From the NCBI GenBank assembly GCA_024349245.1, contig JALDNG010000024.1, forward strand, positions 8,352,501-8,416,500: 64,000 bases of DNA, written 5' to 3'. This document shows positions 12,111-26,822 of this stretch, piece after piece. The position numbers and the translations under genes were made by a program. Origin of the DNA: Neodontobutis hainanensis. Lineage: Eukaryota > Chordata > Actinopteri > Gobiiformes > Odontobutidae. A model generated the notes under the pieces. The model did no database searches. It saw only the letters and a list, made by a program, of their open reading frames with translations, and was not told where the DNA came from. The first letter of the stretch is position 1; the number at the start of each line of letters is the position of its first letter.

Positions 12111-14522
12111 GTAAGTATTATTTCATTAATTAATTATTTAAACAGCTACTTTATTTATTTTGTAAACTTTTCATTATTAGTTCTGGTGCTGCACGTGGAT
12201 AAAGATAACGTACAAGACAAGTCAAGGAAAATGGGAATGAACTTTTTACCACTGTACTTCCCTCTCTAAATTTATCTCATCCCAAAATTGCCCTTTGACT
12301 TAATCCCAACAGATTTGTCCTCCGTGACTGGGCTGGGGGCTAACACTGTAGTACATGACACTCTTTTCTATAAACATGCCTGTTAGACAGGCTTTATAAA
12401 GTCACCGGAGCACTCGGAAGCCCTATTGGGCTAATAGGCTAATAATTGTGAGCAGTCAATATTGAATGTACATAAAACATTGGTTTATTTATCAACAAAC
12501 ATATCCACACCATTTTCCCACTGTTAACATGTTCTATAATACTGTCCTTTTTCTAAATTACAGACTACAGTCTCGCCCACCTGTGAGATTAAAACTACAC
12601 AAAATATATTAAGGAGTAGAGATTTTTATTTTCATTTACTTCAGTGTCAGTGTAAAAATGAAGGTGGTGGGTTAAATTAGGAATAATATATTAATTCAGA
12701 TAGCGTCGCTATTCGGTGTATAAATCGAACACCTCACAAAAATTAACAGGACTAACATGATTGTAGCTGACACAGGCCTTTTGACTTTTGGAAGCAATTT
12801 CTAAAATGTAGTGGGCCCATCAACCTCTAGCATTGATATACAATAAATTAGATTTAGTATACTTTTTGAGGGCAGTCTAGGAGGACAAAATCGATTAGGT
12901 AGTAAAATATAATCTAAATATTATGTCAATAAAAGTCATTCTAATGCCGTAATAGAATGATCTTGAACATTTAGTTTAAGAGCTAGGTCAATAGTACATA
13001 GAGTATATCAATATATAAATTTCTACGTGCACCTCAGATGCTTCATTAGCAGAAGATGGAGTGTGCTGTGTGTGTTGGAGGCTGGGGCCCCCCAGCACAG
13101 TTTTCGACCCAGCCTAACAGAGTGTGAACGTCCCCCTGCAGAGCTGATACTGATATAACTGTCCTGTAAGTGGTGTTGACATCAGCATTATTATCCTGTC
13201 AACCTTCATCTCCACTCAGCTTAAAGGAGTCAACTGGGGCGGGGGCCTCAGTGTGTTAAGGGCCAGTGTCTCTCCATAGTCCCGCTTCAGCCCAAATAAA
13301 TACATCTGCACAAAGGCCGGAAAAGGAAAGAAAAAGGGAACACGGGGAGGGCAAAGGAAGGAGGACAAGGGGGGGCCTTGGGGGTATTCACTCGCTGCTG
13401 CCTCCCCAGCTCCTAAAAGACACAAACATCAAAGAGGCCCACATATACACACACACTCTGGAAATAGCTGCAGTAGGGGGCATTCACCGCCAGATGGCGA
13501 TTTCCTGGCAGGTAGGGAGCATGGTGAAATGCAAATAAAGCAACAAGGCCTTGAGCCAAGCATCTCATCGAGCTCAGACTTCATTCTTGAGGCACAGAAA
13601 GAAGCAAGCCACGAACCAAGAGAAAGACACAAAGAAATGAAAAGGCGGAGAGATGTGATGTGAATAAAATCAAAGTGAAATGAAAAATTATTGAGATGTG
13701 AGTAGGAGCTTATCCCTTCTGCATTTTGCCCTGATATAACATGATCCAACACATGCAGAATACTGTCATGTTCAGAGTTGTTTAAAAATCAAAGTGCTTC
13801 ATATTTGATACAGTCGAAACAGACAAAAATACTTGCAGAAAAAAGCAAACTTACTGGAAGGCACAAAATACTAATGTTTTGAAGAATATGAAAATGATAT
13901 GGCTCAAAATATATTTTTAGACAGTGTGGAAAGAATGAGGAAACGAATAAAACTGAGTATTTGGAAGTCTAGAAGAATGTATGAGGCCTCACAGATAATA
14001 TAGTAATATTGCTTAGGAATCCTTCCAGATTGTCTAAAATTTCAAAATGAAAGTTGGACATGTTGCAGAGAAAGTACAGTACAGAGCTTGAGTGAGGGAA
14101 GGCCTGTGCTTAGAGTTTCCCTCAGTCCCACTTCCTGCTGGCCCAGATACACTGTGGCTCTTTGTGCTGAGACTGTTCACTCACTTCCTGTCTGGCCAGC
14201 AGAGAGGTGCTTTAAGGTAAGCCTCTTCAATGTTCAGAATTCGAACAATCTTACTACTTACTTTGCAAATGTGAGTTTTTGGCAATTTTTCCATCACTGT
14301 TTTATATCTGAGTCTGTGTGTACCATCTGCTCTTCATCTACCAAATTGTGTTTTTTCTGTGCTTTTACTTTCTCACATCCATGTGAGACTCTTTGCATTT
14401 CTTTAAAGATACATAAAAGTCAGTACATTTACACTAATAGAAGGCTGGTGCACTTGCTTAGCCAAGGACACACTGATAAGACTGAAAAACATCCTCAACA
14501 CACATCCACACAATCAGTCTAT

Positions 14523-14524
<2 letters not shown>

Positions 14525-14586
<62 letters not shown>

Positions 14587-14624
14587 ACACACACACACTC
14601 ACACACTCAAACACACACACACAG
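14525..14624. repeat. (CA)n microsatellite with CT interruptions
   Basis: This CA array is about 100 nt, pure from 14525 to 14580 and then interrupted by TC, CT and AA variants. On the nfix transcript strand it reads as UG repeats. Confidence 0.95.
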
Positions 14625-17600
14625 CACCAAAGTGATACTGAGCAAGGTTGCCAACTCCTCCAAAAGCACCGCTGAGATAACAGTGATAACAAACATTCTT
14701 CCAGCAGCCAAGTTTTCTCCAGAGGAACACTTCAATGAAAATTTGGAGCAAATAAGCCACTTTATGAACATAACAATACGTCAGTAAGTCAGTGGAATGA
14801 ATGCACAGCACTGTAAAGAGACCCAATTACAGAGGGATTCTTAAAATCTGTGCTCTTGAGAAATGATGAAAGTATAAGAGAGTCCTACATTCTAATATGA
14901 AAATAATGATCTTTCCATTGGGAATGCACAAAGTCATAAAACAAAACTTAATATAATATGAATTTAGTCATAGATTTTACAAACAGCAAAGTGTTTCTCA
15001 GTCTCAGTCTCAATAACTTATAAACATAAAGAATAGTTAATAAGTCTGCTGAAGTTTAGTTTATTGTGTTTTACAATGCCAAAGGCAGTTATAGACAGTA
15101 TGTATTGTGTACTGTAGCTCCATGCTGCGCCAACCACAAACGGTGCAATACATAGTGGGCTGGACAATAAGACAATATGTCTCACTGAGAAGTACAGTCA
15201 AAGCGATTTTATTCAGTCAATAATTGCCAAAAACACAGACGGGGTGCAGAAAGTGAAAGGGTAGTAGTAGGCATGTTACTGAAAAGATCTTGCTTGAACA
15301 TTTGGCAGCAGGAGATCAAACTGAGTACAAAACCGTGTAGAATGTGAGTTAGGATTTGCATTATGCTGTATGCAAAAGCTGCAAGGGGCAGTGGATGATC
15401 AAAGAGGTCACTGTCACGTTGACAACCCCACATACATACAAACACGCACACAGACACACAAGAGCGGAAGGACATAGGACTGGTGCTGCCAAGCAGTGGT
15501 CACCTTCGACCCCTTGGCAGAGTGGTTGGAGCCAGTGCCAGCCAGACAGCTCAACACAGGAAGCAGAGCAAACACTGGCTTTGAGCATGCGTGCATATGC
15601 CTGAGTGTACACAGGGGTGTGGACATGCACTAGCCAATGAAAAACTGTAAAATTATTAAGTTAACAGAATCTGGTCTAGGTCTTAAGACTACTTTGATTA
15701 CAATACCAAGAACTGTGCATGATACTTATTTTACTGATATTTAATCTTTATTAAGATATATGTGCTGATTTGTGCTTGCTTGGTAAAAAGATGGGGGAGA
15801 CCTCTAATGTGTGTTCTTCAGACCAGTCTCTAGTACAGAGACTTAAGGCGGACTTAACATGTGCCCTAGTGCCAGTATTTATAAGATATTAAGTTGGCTT
15901 ATGTTGCACCACACAATATGTAGAATATTGGTCAGAAAGACAATTCCCTGTAAAATGTATCCTAAGCCTGTAGACACATTTTCCAAGGCACTCTTTGTCC
16001 ATTGTGCAGCCCGCCAGGACAGATTGGGAGAGCAGTAAAAGGCAGAGTGAGGTCATGTGAGGGAGCTGGAGCCAGGCGCGACAGCTAGCCTGAGCTCAAC
16101 CCAGCAGTTATTATCAATAGTGATGGACCTTGTGTCTTTCTTGTGTTTCAGACAGGATCAGAACACAAAAGATAATTCATACAAAGCAAAAAGTGATTAA
16201 TGATGACCCATCTTTAACCTGATATTTAGTTATAAACACAGGAGTAATTCATATGGAAAGACCTGGTGTGGTATAACAGAACACAGTGAAAACAACGAAA
16301 ACAATGCACAATGTCAATGTCAATGAGCAATGAGCTAATCCAACAAATGGCAATGATTATAACCCTCACAGCGAGGATAGTGCTGAACAGCTTGGAACAA
16401 GTACAAACAAGTGATGGCAGAACACAGACAAGCAGATAAACCAATCAGGGTGCAGATAAATTGTAAGGCAGACCACCATCTGTTTGGTGGCACTCATCGG
16501 GGAGCCACATCACTGTGAATGTTTGTGACACAAATGTAAGGGACAACCAGATGTGTTGATGATTTGTAGTAGATCTGGGATCTGACTACACCATTTCACA
16601 AAATGTTGCCATCCACACTCGTTCGCTGAAAAGAGCAGTCAGTCTTAACCAAGGACAGCAGCCAGCTGCCAAAAAATAGGGTTCTACAGCCAAATTGTGA
16701 GTGCACCCACAAAGTGCAACTTATTGAAAAATAGGACACTTCACAGTTGTGTAAATGGGTCTGATTTGTCTGTCATTTATGGGATGCAAGAGTTCCTACA
16801 TTTATCGATCCTGCCAAGTGCATGTGAGAATATCTTTGCACATGGATCACATCCCCCATGATTCTCAGCGCTTAGCCTCTAAGTCCATCCTGCTTAACTA
16901 TTCCTCACTAAATCTAATTCATCTCTTTACCACAATAACCCTACACATCATCATTCACACAAATATCAGATTGGCCAAAATGTCTGCAGACCACGGCATT
17001 GCACTCTGCAATATAGTTATTCAATAATCTTATGGTCTCTAATCAAACCAGTGTCCAAAATCCATACTTCAGGGACTCTCCAGCCATTTGATACAATTAC
17101 AAACAAAGGTTGTCAATGATGAAAATCTGATTTTGTCTTTGAAAGTTGTGACTTTAACATTATAAAAATATAATCCATATTAAAACACCATATGTGTGTT
17201 AGGAGAAGGGAGCAGAAATGGTGTGTAAACCTGATCCTGTTTAATCTGACTAGTGACGTAATGCCTGGTGCAGCCGCCACAATATGTTACGCAACTTTCA
17301 GGCCAATGTACCCTAAGGTTCACAGAGTTCAGAATGAGCATGAATGGCTGCTTTGTCAAAACCTGATGACAAAAAAATAAACAACCTACAAATTATTACT
17401 AAACAACTGAATTTAACACACTGAGTAAAGGTTTCTCATATGTTCAATGACAGTTTAATGTCTCAATTAAAAATAAGCGCCTCTTTTAAAAAAGTCCAGC
17501 ATCACTTAAGAGAACCACACTGAAGAAATTAAGCTTTACCAAGGTTGAGTACATGTAAAGCAGACATCTTACATAAACGTTTACACGTAGACCCCAAAAT

Positions 17601-19987
17601 GTCTACAGAAAAAACTGTATTAACATATCCATGCAGAGCATACAGTACCTCCTTGGCCCCCAACTGTTCTTAGCTCACAGGAGTAAGCTTTTGATTTGGT
17701 TGTGACTGGCAGCTCATGTAAACACTGCATCAGCAAGCAAGCAATTGTGGAGACTGGGAAAAAGTTGAAAGTCTGCCAAAAGCTGCAAAGCCAAGTTTGG
17801 CCCTATAGCGCACAGCATGTGTGTGTGCGTGTGCGTGTGTGTGGTGAAATGAAGGTTTAAATGTACAGGCATGAGAGTGTGCATACAGACTGTAAGCACA
17901 TGTGTGTCTCTGCTTAACCCATTTACGTAACACATGGGGTCCCTGGGTTCAAGCAAATTTAAAGACTTAGCAAGCTAGCTAAAAAAGGCAGAGGGAAAAA
18001 GAAGTAGGAAAAGAAGCTATACAGTGAGGGGGGAAGAAGGGAGGGCAAGGCAGATGAGTTCTGCCAAAAAGTAGGAATGAGGTGGGTTGAGAAAAGGCTG
18101 CAAAGAGGGAGGATAAACATCAAAATAAAATTGAATTTTCTCATTTGGCCTATATCAGAAGCCAAGGAGCAACAGGAACCATGCAACGCTGAGCAGACTA
18201 CCGAGGTCAGACACTGGACTCATTGGATGACACCCGGTAAAGAGATTAGGATACTAAAAAGCTGCCCTTTACACAGAGACGCAGACAGAGTAACACTGTG
18301 AGAAAGTGCCTGGACAGTGAAAAGTAGAGAAGCCGGAGATAAAAAAGACATAGCACAACAGGGGGAAAAAAAATCAAGCAAGATAGCAAAAGTGGAAGAG
18401 ATAGAGAAAGAGAGAAAAAGAGAAAAGCATGAAGGCTTGTTTCTGGTGGGACTCCAAGAGCCAGCATCTGTTTGGCTGGGGCTCAGAAAAGTCTAGTGTT
18501 TCACCCTGCAGTGCCCGGGGGAATGCTATTCCAGGCTGCATGAACTTCTATGAAAAACAGCTTTATGTGGAAAAGGGGAGATGGAGGGAATAGGAGAAAA
18601 AGAGGCAACAGGGAAAGGAAGGAAAAACAGAAGGAAAGAGACTGTGGAAGGAGGGTTTGCAAAGAAAAGGACGTGACATCAGAAAGATACATTATAGAGT
18701 GCAATCTGTGGAGGAGCACCAGTGACAAAATGCAGTCCCAAATGACATAATAAGTGGTAGCAAGCCTCTCTCCTCTGGGACATTTGGACATAAAATAGTT
18801 CCTGTCACTTTATGTCAGTTGCAAGATGGACACTGTCGGGGATTCAAACTTGGATTGCCCTGCTTTGTGTGGTAAGCCACCGAGAAACGTTTGATTACAA
18901 CTTTTGTTTTCTGTATTCACAATATTCACTGTATTCATTTTTTATCACATAAATGGATTTTGATTCTAACAAAATGTGAAGAATATCAACACTGTCAGTT
19001 ACACCAGTTCACAATCCTTATTCAAGGCAAGATATTCCTCCCTTCTTTGCATTTTAGTTGGTCCAGCTGTGTTGTGGCTCTCGGTCCCAGGCCCCCTCAC
19101 CTGTCAGTCAGCCATCTGAAGCCCCCCGAGGGACAGCAAACAGCTGGTAGACAGGTGCTGCTGCTGTCCACTTTCCATAGCTGCACCTGTGTATGGTAGA
19201 ATCTATGTACTGTCAGAATAAACAGTATGCAGAGGCACAAACACTGGAAACCCAAGATGGCCTTGCAGAGGAGAATGATGCTTCATCAGAAATTGGTTGC
19301 AAAAGCTAAACTGCTCCTCCTCAGATATGATGTATGTAGGGCAAGAGAGGGGCTTTATGGCATTAAAGAGGGGCTGTGGGCTTAATCAAAAGCAGAGGCA
19401 CTTTTCTCTGGAAAAACAATAAGGGAATGCAAACTTTACATGAGCTAATTGACAGAGAGCGGGGGGTAGGGGTAGAAAGAGATGGATGGATGAGTGAGGG
19501 AAGTTGGAAGGCAAGAAAATAAACATACAGCAGAGTTAGAGCACAGCGATGGACGGAGCAACCAGAGTGAGGGATAGAATGAGCAAATGCAACTACAAAA
19601 ATACTTTTCAATTGTTTATACAAACTTCTCCACAGTTATTCTCTTATTTTAGCTTATATAAGAATCCAAATGTTTTATGCAAACAAGTGTTTATTTACAT
19701 TTCCTTTGAATTCTACAGAGAGCCATCACTTCATCTCATTTTTTTATCTCATTGGAACACATAAGCCCTTACTATCAGCTTTGGGGGGATTTTAGTCATC
19801 TGAAGCCATCTTACTTCAGTCAGGACTGATGGCAGGCAAAGCTGCTCCAAAACCACCAAACCCACAAATACTACTATGTCTTTGGGGTTGGTTAAGGACA
19901 GATCCGCAAAACAATGGCCTTGAAAAAAGAAAACTGTAAAGGAAATTAATGTGGAATGGCCTGCAGGGTTTGTGATAGAAAAGTTAT

Positions 19988-20001
19988 GGGGGGGGGGGGG
20001 G
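19988..20001 (+). repeat. Poly-G run (14 G)
   Basis: This is an uninterrupted run of 14 G directly beside the Tc1/mariner remnant. Its length may be affected by assembly or sequencing error. Confidence 0.85.
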
Positions 20002-20405
20002 TCCATAGTGACATGATAGCATCACACAGTTGCTGCAGATTCTTCCATGATGTGACTCTCTTGTTCCACCACATCTCAAAGGTGCTCTATTGGATTGAGA
20101 TCTGGTGACTGTGGAGCCATTTGAGTAAAGTGAACTCATTGTCAAGTTCAAGATAAATGTCTGAGATGATTTGAGTTTTGTGACATGATGAATTATTATT
20201 ATGGGGCCCAAAGTGTGCCAAGAAAATATCCCCCACACCACCACGATTGTAACGAGTGGTTTTTTGAATTACCGTTGCCTTCCTATTATCTCTAACCTGT
20301 CTGCCCATTCTCCTCTGGCCTCTGACATCAACAAGGCCTTTTCGTCCACACAACTTCCCCTCACTGGATATTTTCTCTTTATCAGACCATTCTCTGTAAA
20401 CCCTA
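20002..20405 (-). mobile_element. Tc1/mariner transposon remnant (broken transposase)
   Basis: On the minus strand this stretch encodes recognisable pieces of a fish Tc1-type DD34E transposase in several frames. From the 5' side there is a helix-turn-helix-like piece (RQVRDNRKATVIQ then TTRYN), then VVVWGIFSWHTLGP, then CHKTQIISD and LDNEFTLLKW, a piece matching SPDLNPIEHLW in altered form, and finally NLQQLCDAIMSLW. Compared with full family members of about 340 residues, the central catalytic part is deleted near 20245 and again near 20195, and there are frameshifts and stops. I see no terminal inverted repeats at either end, so it is a truncated and inactive fossil. It lies in the same orientation as nfix within intron 2. 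A run of 14 G abuts its 3' side. Confidence 0.85.
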
Positions 20406-23400
20406 AAGTCCTAGGTTTGTGTACCCATCAACTACCCCAACCTTCCCAATACCTTTTGCAAAATAGTTCACGTTTGTCTAGGTTTAACAAAAAAAAAAAA
20501 TTTGTGTATGCAATTTTGTATTTTTTTTAGTTCACACATGTCAAGTAATGCCCATCCTGGGAAATACTACAAAACTAAAACAAAGCTTCTCAGAGACTGG
20601 TTGGAATAAAAAAAATAGACTTTGTGTGTGTGTGTACGGCAAGGTTTGGTAAACGTTTATTGCAGTCATTGTATGTACTCTTTTGACTATCTGACTCAAT
20701 GAAAACACCTCATACGTCAACTTGCCTGAGTGATTAAGAACTAAGAAAGCCCTGTATCAGTCTAAACCTTGTGTGTTACCTCAAAGGGCTAGGACTTTCC
20801 ATGTTATCTCTAACAAACACATCATCACTCTTTCCTATTCAGTCTCTCAAAGGCAATGCTTTTGCTAGAAAACTGTAAATATCCACGCTAAGTGACTGGT
20901 TTGAGTTTAAGTGCATTAGCATTGTTCTAAGGCTGTATAGCTTCCCTGATGATTTATAAGACAAAATGACTCTCACAGTAAGTAAAGATGCAGAAAGAGA
21001 TCAACCAAAAAAACATCACGTGGGTCTAATTTTGTACTCAACGGGCAGTATTTTTTTCTATATTTCGCTCTGTTTTTTCACAAGCTTGATGACACAGGGT
21101 GACCGACTCATTTTACTCCTAAAATTAAATCAATATGACTGTAGACAGTGTGCTGCATTCAAAAATGAAAAGTGCTGACCAGTTTTACTCATTTTTACCA
21201 GTAGTAGGAGTCGTGACTACTGTGTCTGTGAGAGCCGTACACTGAACTAAAAATAGTATGGACATTTTGTTTTGTTCACCATTGGTGTTTGCCCAACTGT
21301 CAGCAGCAGTTGTTGCTTTTCCCTGACTCCATTATTTTTAAAGATCAGTACTGTAGGACTTTGGGCTATTTGTTTTAATGCAACACATCTTTACTTTTTT
21401 ACATCTGGGTTCAAAGCCCTGACACATTTAAGTTGACTGTCTTCAAGGAGCAGATGTGGACACAGGTTTACATCTTTTGGCTCAGCTCCACTGGCATCCT
21501 TTATAGCTGAACCCTGATACCAATTATTTCATGGACACTGATCTACGTGGAGCGAAAACCGCTTGATGTTAATAACAAACCACACAAAGCTAGTGGAAGT
21601 GGAGTGGAAAATCTGCAGAAGAATACGCATTAGGTAAAATTTACGATGAACACACTCACACAGCCATATGGGCCATAGCATAAATGAGTTGGCTGTTTTA
21701 ATGAGTGCTCAATGAATGTTTACAGCTCCATTGAAAGCACCAGCACTCATCAACACTTTCTCTCTCCATTTGGTGATGAGGCAGCCATATGATTTCACTT
21801 ATCCATGGCCTTGGTATGAGAGCCTCTAGACAGAAGATAGTGACGAACTAATAATCCCTCTTTCCTGCAATTATCCTCCTCCCTCCTAATCATCATCATT
21901 CTTCTCTTTCCATCACAATCACACTAAAGATTTGTGAACTCCTTTCCTTCAACTTTACAGTCTTCATATTAAGAAAACTATTGTCTATGTACTCACTTTT
22001 CTATCAACCCCTGTGGATTTTTTTTCACTGTACTTGCATTTTTCATTTGCAGCCTATTTGGGCAGAGGAAAGAATGAGAATATGGTGTGTCCAATGGTTT
22101 ATTTAGACAAGTTACCAAATTCAACATCCTGTTACACAGCCCTGCAGATGTGGGCTGCGTGGGGCTGTGTTAAAGACCATTCATCAGAAACAGAACAGAA
22201 AAAAAAGAGAAAGACTTTCCAAAAACACTGCAACTCATCAAAAAGACGAATGTACTTAATTCTAAAGTAACGCCTGTGGCTTCTCGGTTACTTGTTACAA
22301 CTGGTTCTAATATTATAATAAAGTTCAGTAGAGGCCTGTATGAAGTCAACAACAGTCTGATGGTTTGTGACAGACAGCACTGGTGATGTAATCCACTCAG
22401 GGTCTTTGTGGTGAAACAACTGACGCCCTTGCTGATTGTCTACCTCATGGGACAGAGCAGACTAAAGTCAGATGGAAAGAAAAACGTATGTTTAATGTGA
22501 AATAAAAACTTTGTGACATGCTGTGTGAGAGCTCCCTCGGTAAGTAGCAATAACTTCTATAGTTACTCCAATCAACATGCGTGATCAATAAGCCTTGGCC
22601 AAACTACTCTGCATTGAGCTTAGGTTTCAATCCCAAATCATTCAGCTCAGCAGATATAAGGCAGAATTACATGATTAGTTAGCTCTTTGGTTGGGCTAAC
22701 AACTGGAGATCTTCTTAGCAGGCACTATGGGTTTATTGACAGACTAATGGTGATTCAGGGATATTATGGATTGTTTGAAGGGCATTAAAAATAGGAGAGA
22801 TATAAAAAAATGGCTTGACTGGACTTGAATTATAATAAAAGGATATAGGTACAGGAAGTGCAAGTTAAAAAACAAGTGAAACCAAAAGGTTATTCTGAAA
22901 CTCTCCATGTCTTTAGGTATAAATAATGTCATTTTGGTTGGAGGGCCATTTTGTCTGTACTAGGTTTTCCATAGCCTGCATGAGTTGTGTAAGGGTAGAA
23001 ACATAAACTTAAAACATAAAAACTTAACATAACATCCAACAGTGCGTTGCCCTTCGCATCACTAAAGATGACCCATTGACTAAACATTTCTTTGGGAGAC
23101 TTTAATGAAGAGGCTCAATAACCTTTAGGTTATAAATAGGGTAGGGTATTCTGATTCTGCTTATCAAATCTAGTTCTATTTGATTCTCTGTTCCGATTCA
23201 AATATTTATTTTGGAGAGAGAAAAAAAAAAATTGTAAAATACTTCAAGAAATAAGTTTTTACCTTTAATTCTTGCCACATTTAGGCTATAACCAGTAGGC
23301 TGTTTATTATTTGTTGTCAAATAATAAAATAAATAACACTTCCTTTAAGGAATAGTCAAAAGAAATTACAAACCAAAACTGTTTAAGTATAACACAAAAA

Positions 23401-23696
23401 TACAACATAAAATTTATAACATGCAGTTGCTATTGGAGGCAGTAATTAATTCTAGCATTAATTCAAAGAGGACCATCTTTTTATCTGTACGACTGAATCT
23501 GTTTTTTGTACCTGACCGTGAGACCCTGCTTTTGCTACTAATATTGGCATCTGGTGCCTTGTAGCAGGACTCATGGCTGGGAGATTTAAACACGGTGCAT
23601 TCCTTTAGAAAATAATGCCGTGTTGAAACATGTGCGTTATGAGATCAGGTCCTTGTCGCAGGTCCTGGCAGACAGATACAACGGTAAAATCCTCAC

Positions 23697-23725
23697 TGCT
23701 GTATGACTGAAAAAGTCATACAGCA
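23697..23725. repeat. Perfect 12-bp inverted repeat with 5-nt loop
   Basis: TGCTGTATGACT (23697-23708) and AGTCATACAGCA (23714-23725) are exact reverse complements around the loop GAAAA. A third copy, AGTCATACAG, follows at 23729-23738. It would form a stable hairpin in DNA or RNA. It is not followed by a T-run and has no assigned function. Confidence 0.8.
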
Positions 23726-23877
23726 TACAGTCATACAGAAAAAGGAATTGATCTCCAAACCTAGTTATAAATGTGCAGTATGTTTGTATTAATTAAAGTT
23801 ACAGTTTCCCATACTATGCATTGACAGATGAGCCCCTCCACTCTGTGGTTTGTCAGAGATCCATTCCTGCACTTAAA

Positions 23878-23890
23878 ACACACACACACG

Positions 23891-23972
<82 letters not shown>

Positions 23973-23999
23973 CGCACACACGCACGCGCACACACACAC
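23878..23999. repeat. (CA)n microsatellite with CG interruptions
   Basis: This is a CA array of about 122 nt with CGCA interruptions near both ends. In the nfix transcript it reads as UG repeats. Confidence 0.95.
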
Positions 24000-26822
24000 T
24001 GACAGCTTACACTACCTTTGTCACCTCCCACACATTGGTTATCTCCAAGGACACAAAACCCACAAGATTTCCTACCCAATTTTCACGCATGCAGCCTAAA
24101 TGTAGCTGTAAGCAGGCATTAAGCCTGACGGGGAGAAAAAGAGAAAAAAATATACTGATAGGAAAAGGAGATGGATGGATGGAAGGAGGGAGGGAGGGAT
24201 TTCTATTTAGCACAGACGTTCATCACTGCTTTACAACATACTTAGGTTTTTTTTCTATAAAAAAAAAAGGTGAGTTTTCTGGTTTGTACACACTCTTGTG
24301 CTTGTAACACCCCCCTCTCCATCCACAAAAAGACACAATGAACCCTCTGTACTTTCTACACCAGGGGGACACACACAAAAAATCATTGCAATCCCTGCCA
24401 GATTTAAGAATGTCTTGGTTGCAAGCCAGGGTATCTGAAATAATACTCCACAGCTCACAGTACTTTATGTAACTTTTTTTTAAAATCCGAGATTAGAGGT
24501 GATCTCCTTTCACTGTTAATGCTTCAACCATTCTGAATGGTGTATGTGTAGTTTAGACTGGGGTGTATGTGTAGTTTCGACTAGAGACGAGCCAGAAAAA
24601 GAACACAGTTCACAGCAGTGGGCTCAGTCGGGTGATAATATATGACTGGAAAGTTCAGACACAAACATTTGACATGTTTGTATTTCATTATGAATGTGTA
24701 ACAAGAAAGTGCATAACCATCAAACAAAAAAATGTACTCCCTCTTTAAATCTTTACAAAGGGTGCCTAATTACTTTACGTACTCACACATTTAAGATTTT
24801 TTTAACACTTATGGATAGTCAGTCATAAATTGTTTTATTAGCTTTTATCACTTCTTACAAGTCAGTTTCAATTTTAGTTCTCTTTTTAATCAAAGCTTAA
24901 TGCTAAAAATACACAATATGATGTTAAAAATATTAGAAGCTGAATCTTCAGATCTGTCTGGTGTTAAAACAAAAAGGTGATCAAGCCAAAAAAAAAAAAA
25001 CATTTACTTCCCAAATCTCAATACATTCTAACAACATAATGCTCTGCTACTTGTGCTTAACCTATAGCAGCTTTAACAGTGGGCTGTCTGTATATCCATT
25101 GCCCTTAGCCTGACCCAGTCAGTCACCCGGAGGAAGGAGCGATTAGCAGGACTGTAGAGGCCGAAGCCCACCTGCTCTGACTCAATGGGCGCACTCACAC
25201 AGCTCGCTTGTTCAAGTCAACAGAATTTTAATCACATTACAAAGACACACTTGCACAGAAGAAAAACATGTACACAAAAAGACTCTTAGGTGCATATATA
25301 GGCTTTTGCACTCCCTCACTGACCCTTTCATTCCAGCAGATAGCTAGAAAGAGGAAGGAGGCAGAGAAATGATAAAGGCCCAGACAGCAGTAAAAGGGGG
25401 TGAGTGAAGAAGGAGGGAGGAAGGAAGGGAGGTGGAGCGTTTCCTGGAGAGACAGGGCAGGCAGGATATGCAGAAGGAGCAGGAGGAAGGGAAACAGAGT
25501 GGGGGCTTGTTCCAAACCGATGTTGTGACTTTGTACATGTTGGTGTCAAACAAGAACAAAACACCAACGTCTGACTTCCTGAAATGCATCTTACTGGACA
25601 GGAACTCACACTATAGATCACCAAAGTAATATAGACAAAGACATGGAGGTATGCACTGTACAACCATCTCAAATGTCCACCAAAAAAGAAATGTGGTTAC
25701 TACTGGTTATTATTAACTAATCTCCTAATCACTCATTCATTTATTTATTTATAAAGTTCTAATTCATATACACACAATTATAGAAATATGAAGTATGGTA
25801 TGTGCATTTCTACATTCAAATTTTTTAACAATGTTTACTCTTGTTGCGTCCATTGAAACAAATATTTTTCACTGAATACCAAAAACATGTCTGTTAGAAT
25901 TAATTTTTTGTTGTTGAAAAAATATATTAATCATAAAAGGTAATTTAATTTCAGTTTTCTCTTTTCACAAAATGCCCCGTTAACATGCTACAGATTGCAT
26001 TTGTATAGTTAGTAGTAAGCATAAACATTTTCATCAAGCATCTGAAAACAAACCCACTATTTCTGCCTCTAAGTCTTCCTTGGCCAAGCCTGTTTTGTTA
26101 TCTGCTTTCCTTTAGCCTATGCTATCTTCTAGTCTGGCCGTCTCGCTTTTTTTTTGTCTCTCGCTCTCTTTCCCTTGGCAGAGTCTGGCCTGTAATAGAG
26201 CAACTATTGTTTGATCAGGGAAGCAACAGGGACTGTACCCAGTTAACCCTGCACTGCCGCCATTTGTATGCATGTTTATATTCCAGGGTGCGTGCCATTG
26301 TGTGTATATAATGTATGGCTGCTTGAAGCATGTGTGTGTAAGTGTGAAAAAACAAATACATTACAGTCAGTCAGTCTGCTGCTTTGTTTGAAGTGTAAGC
26401 AGGCGTGACATCAGGCTTTGTGATGAACAAGTGCCCCCTCCATTGCTCCTTAAGATTACAACCCCCTCATGTACCCCTAAAGGACTTAACATCTAAACAT
26501 GACCTCTCTGTTCTGCCCACTCATGAGCTTATTAACAGTATTATTCTCACTATAACATTTGACACATTTTTCATCCCCAATTCATAGACTGGACTGTAAC
26601 ATTCTCTTCTTCCTTTCAATGCTGTTAATATCCCTGTCCAAAATCTCCAAATACCTCCCATCTCAAGTTGCAAGACCTGTCACTTGTGGGATTGTGTGTA
26701 TGTGTGTGTGGGAGAGCACATGTGTGATGCTCCATTAACTCTAGTGGTGACAGGCCTTTGATGGCCCCACTGCTCCTTAATCCCACCGCTGAGGGAGAGC
26801 AACATGCAGGGAAATGCAGAGT

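Noticed and set aside
23137..23660. Sequence with GATTCTGATT/CCGATTC phrases that feels like a dispersed fish repeat
   Set aside because: I see no terminal repeats, target duplications or protein match, so I could not support an element call. A repeat-library search would settle it.
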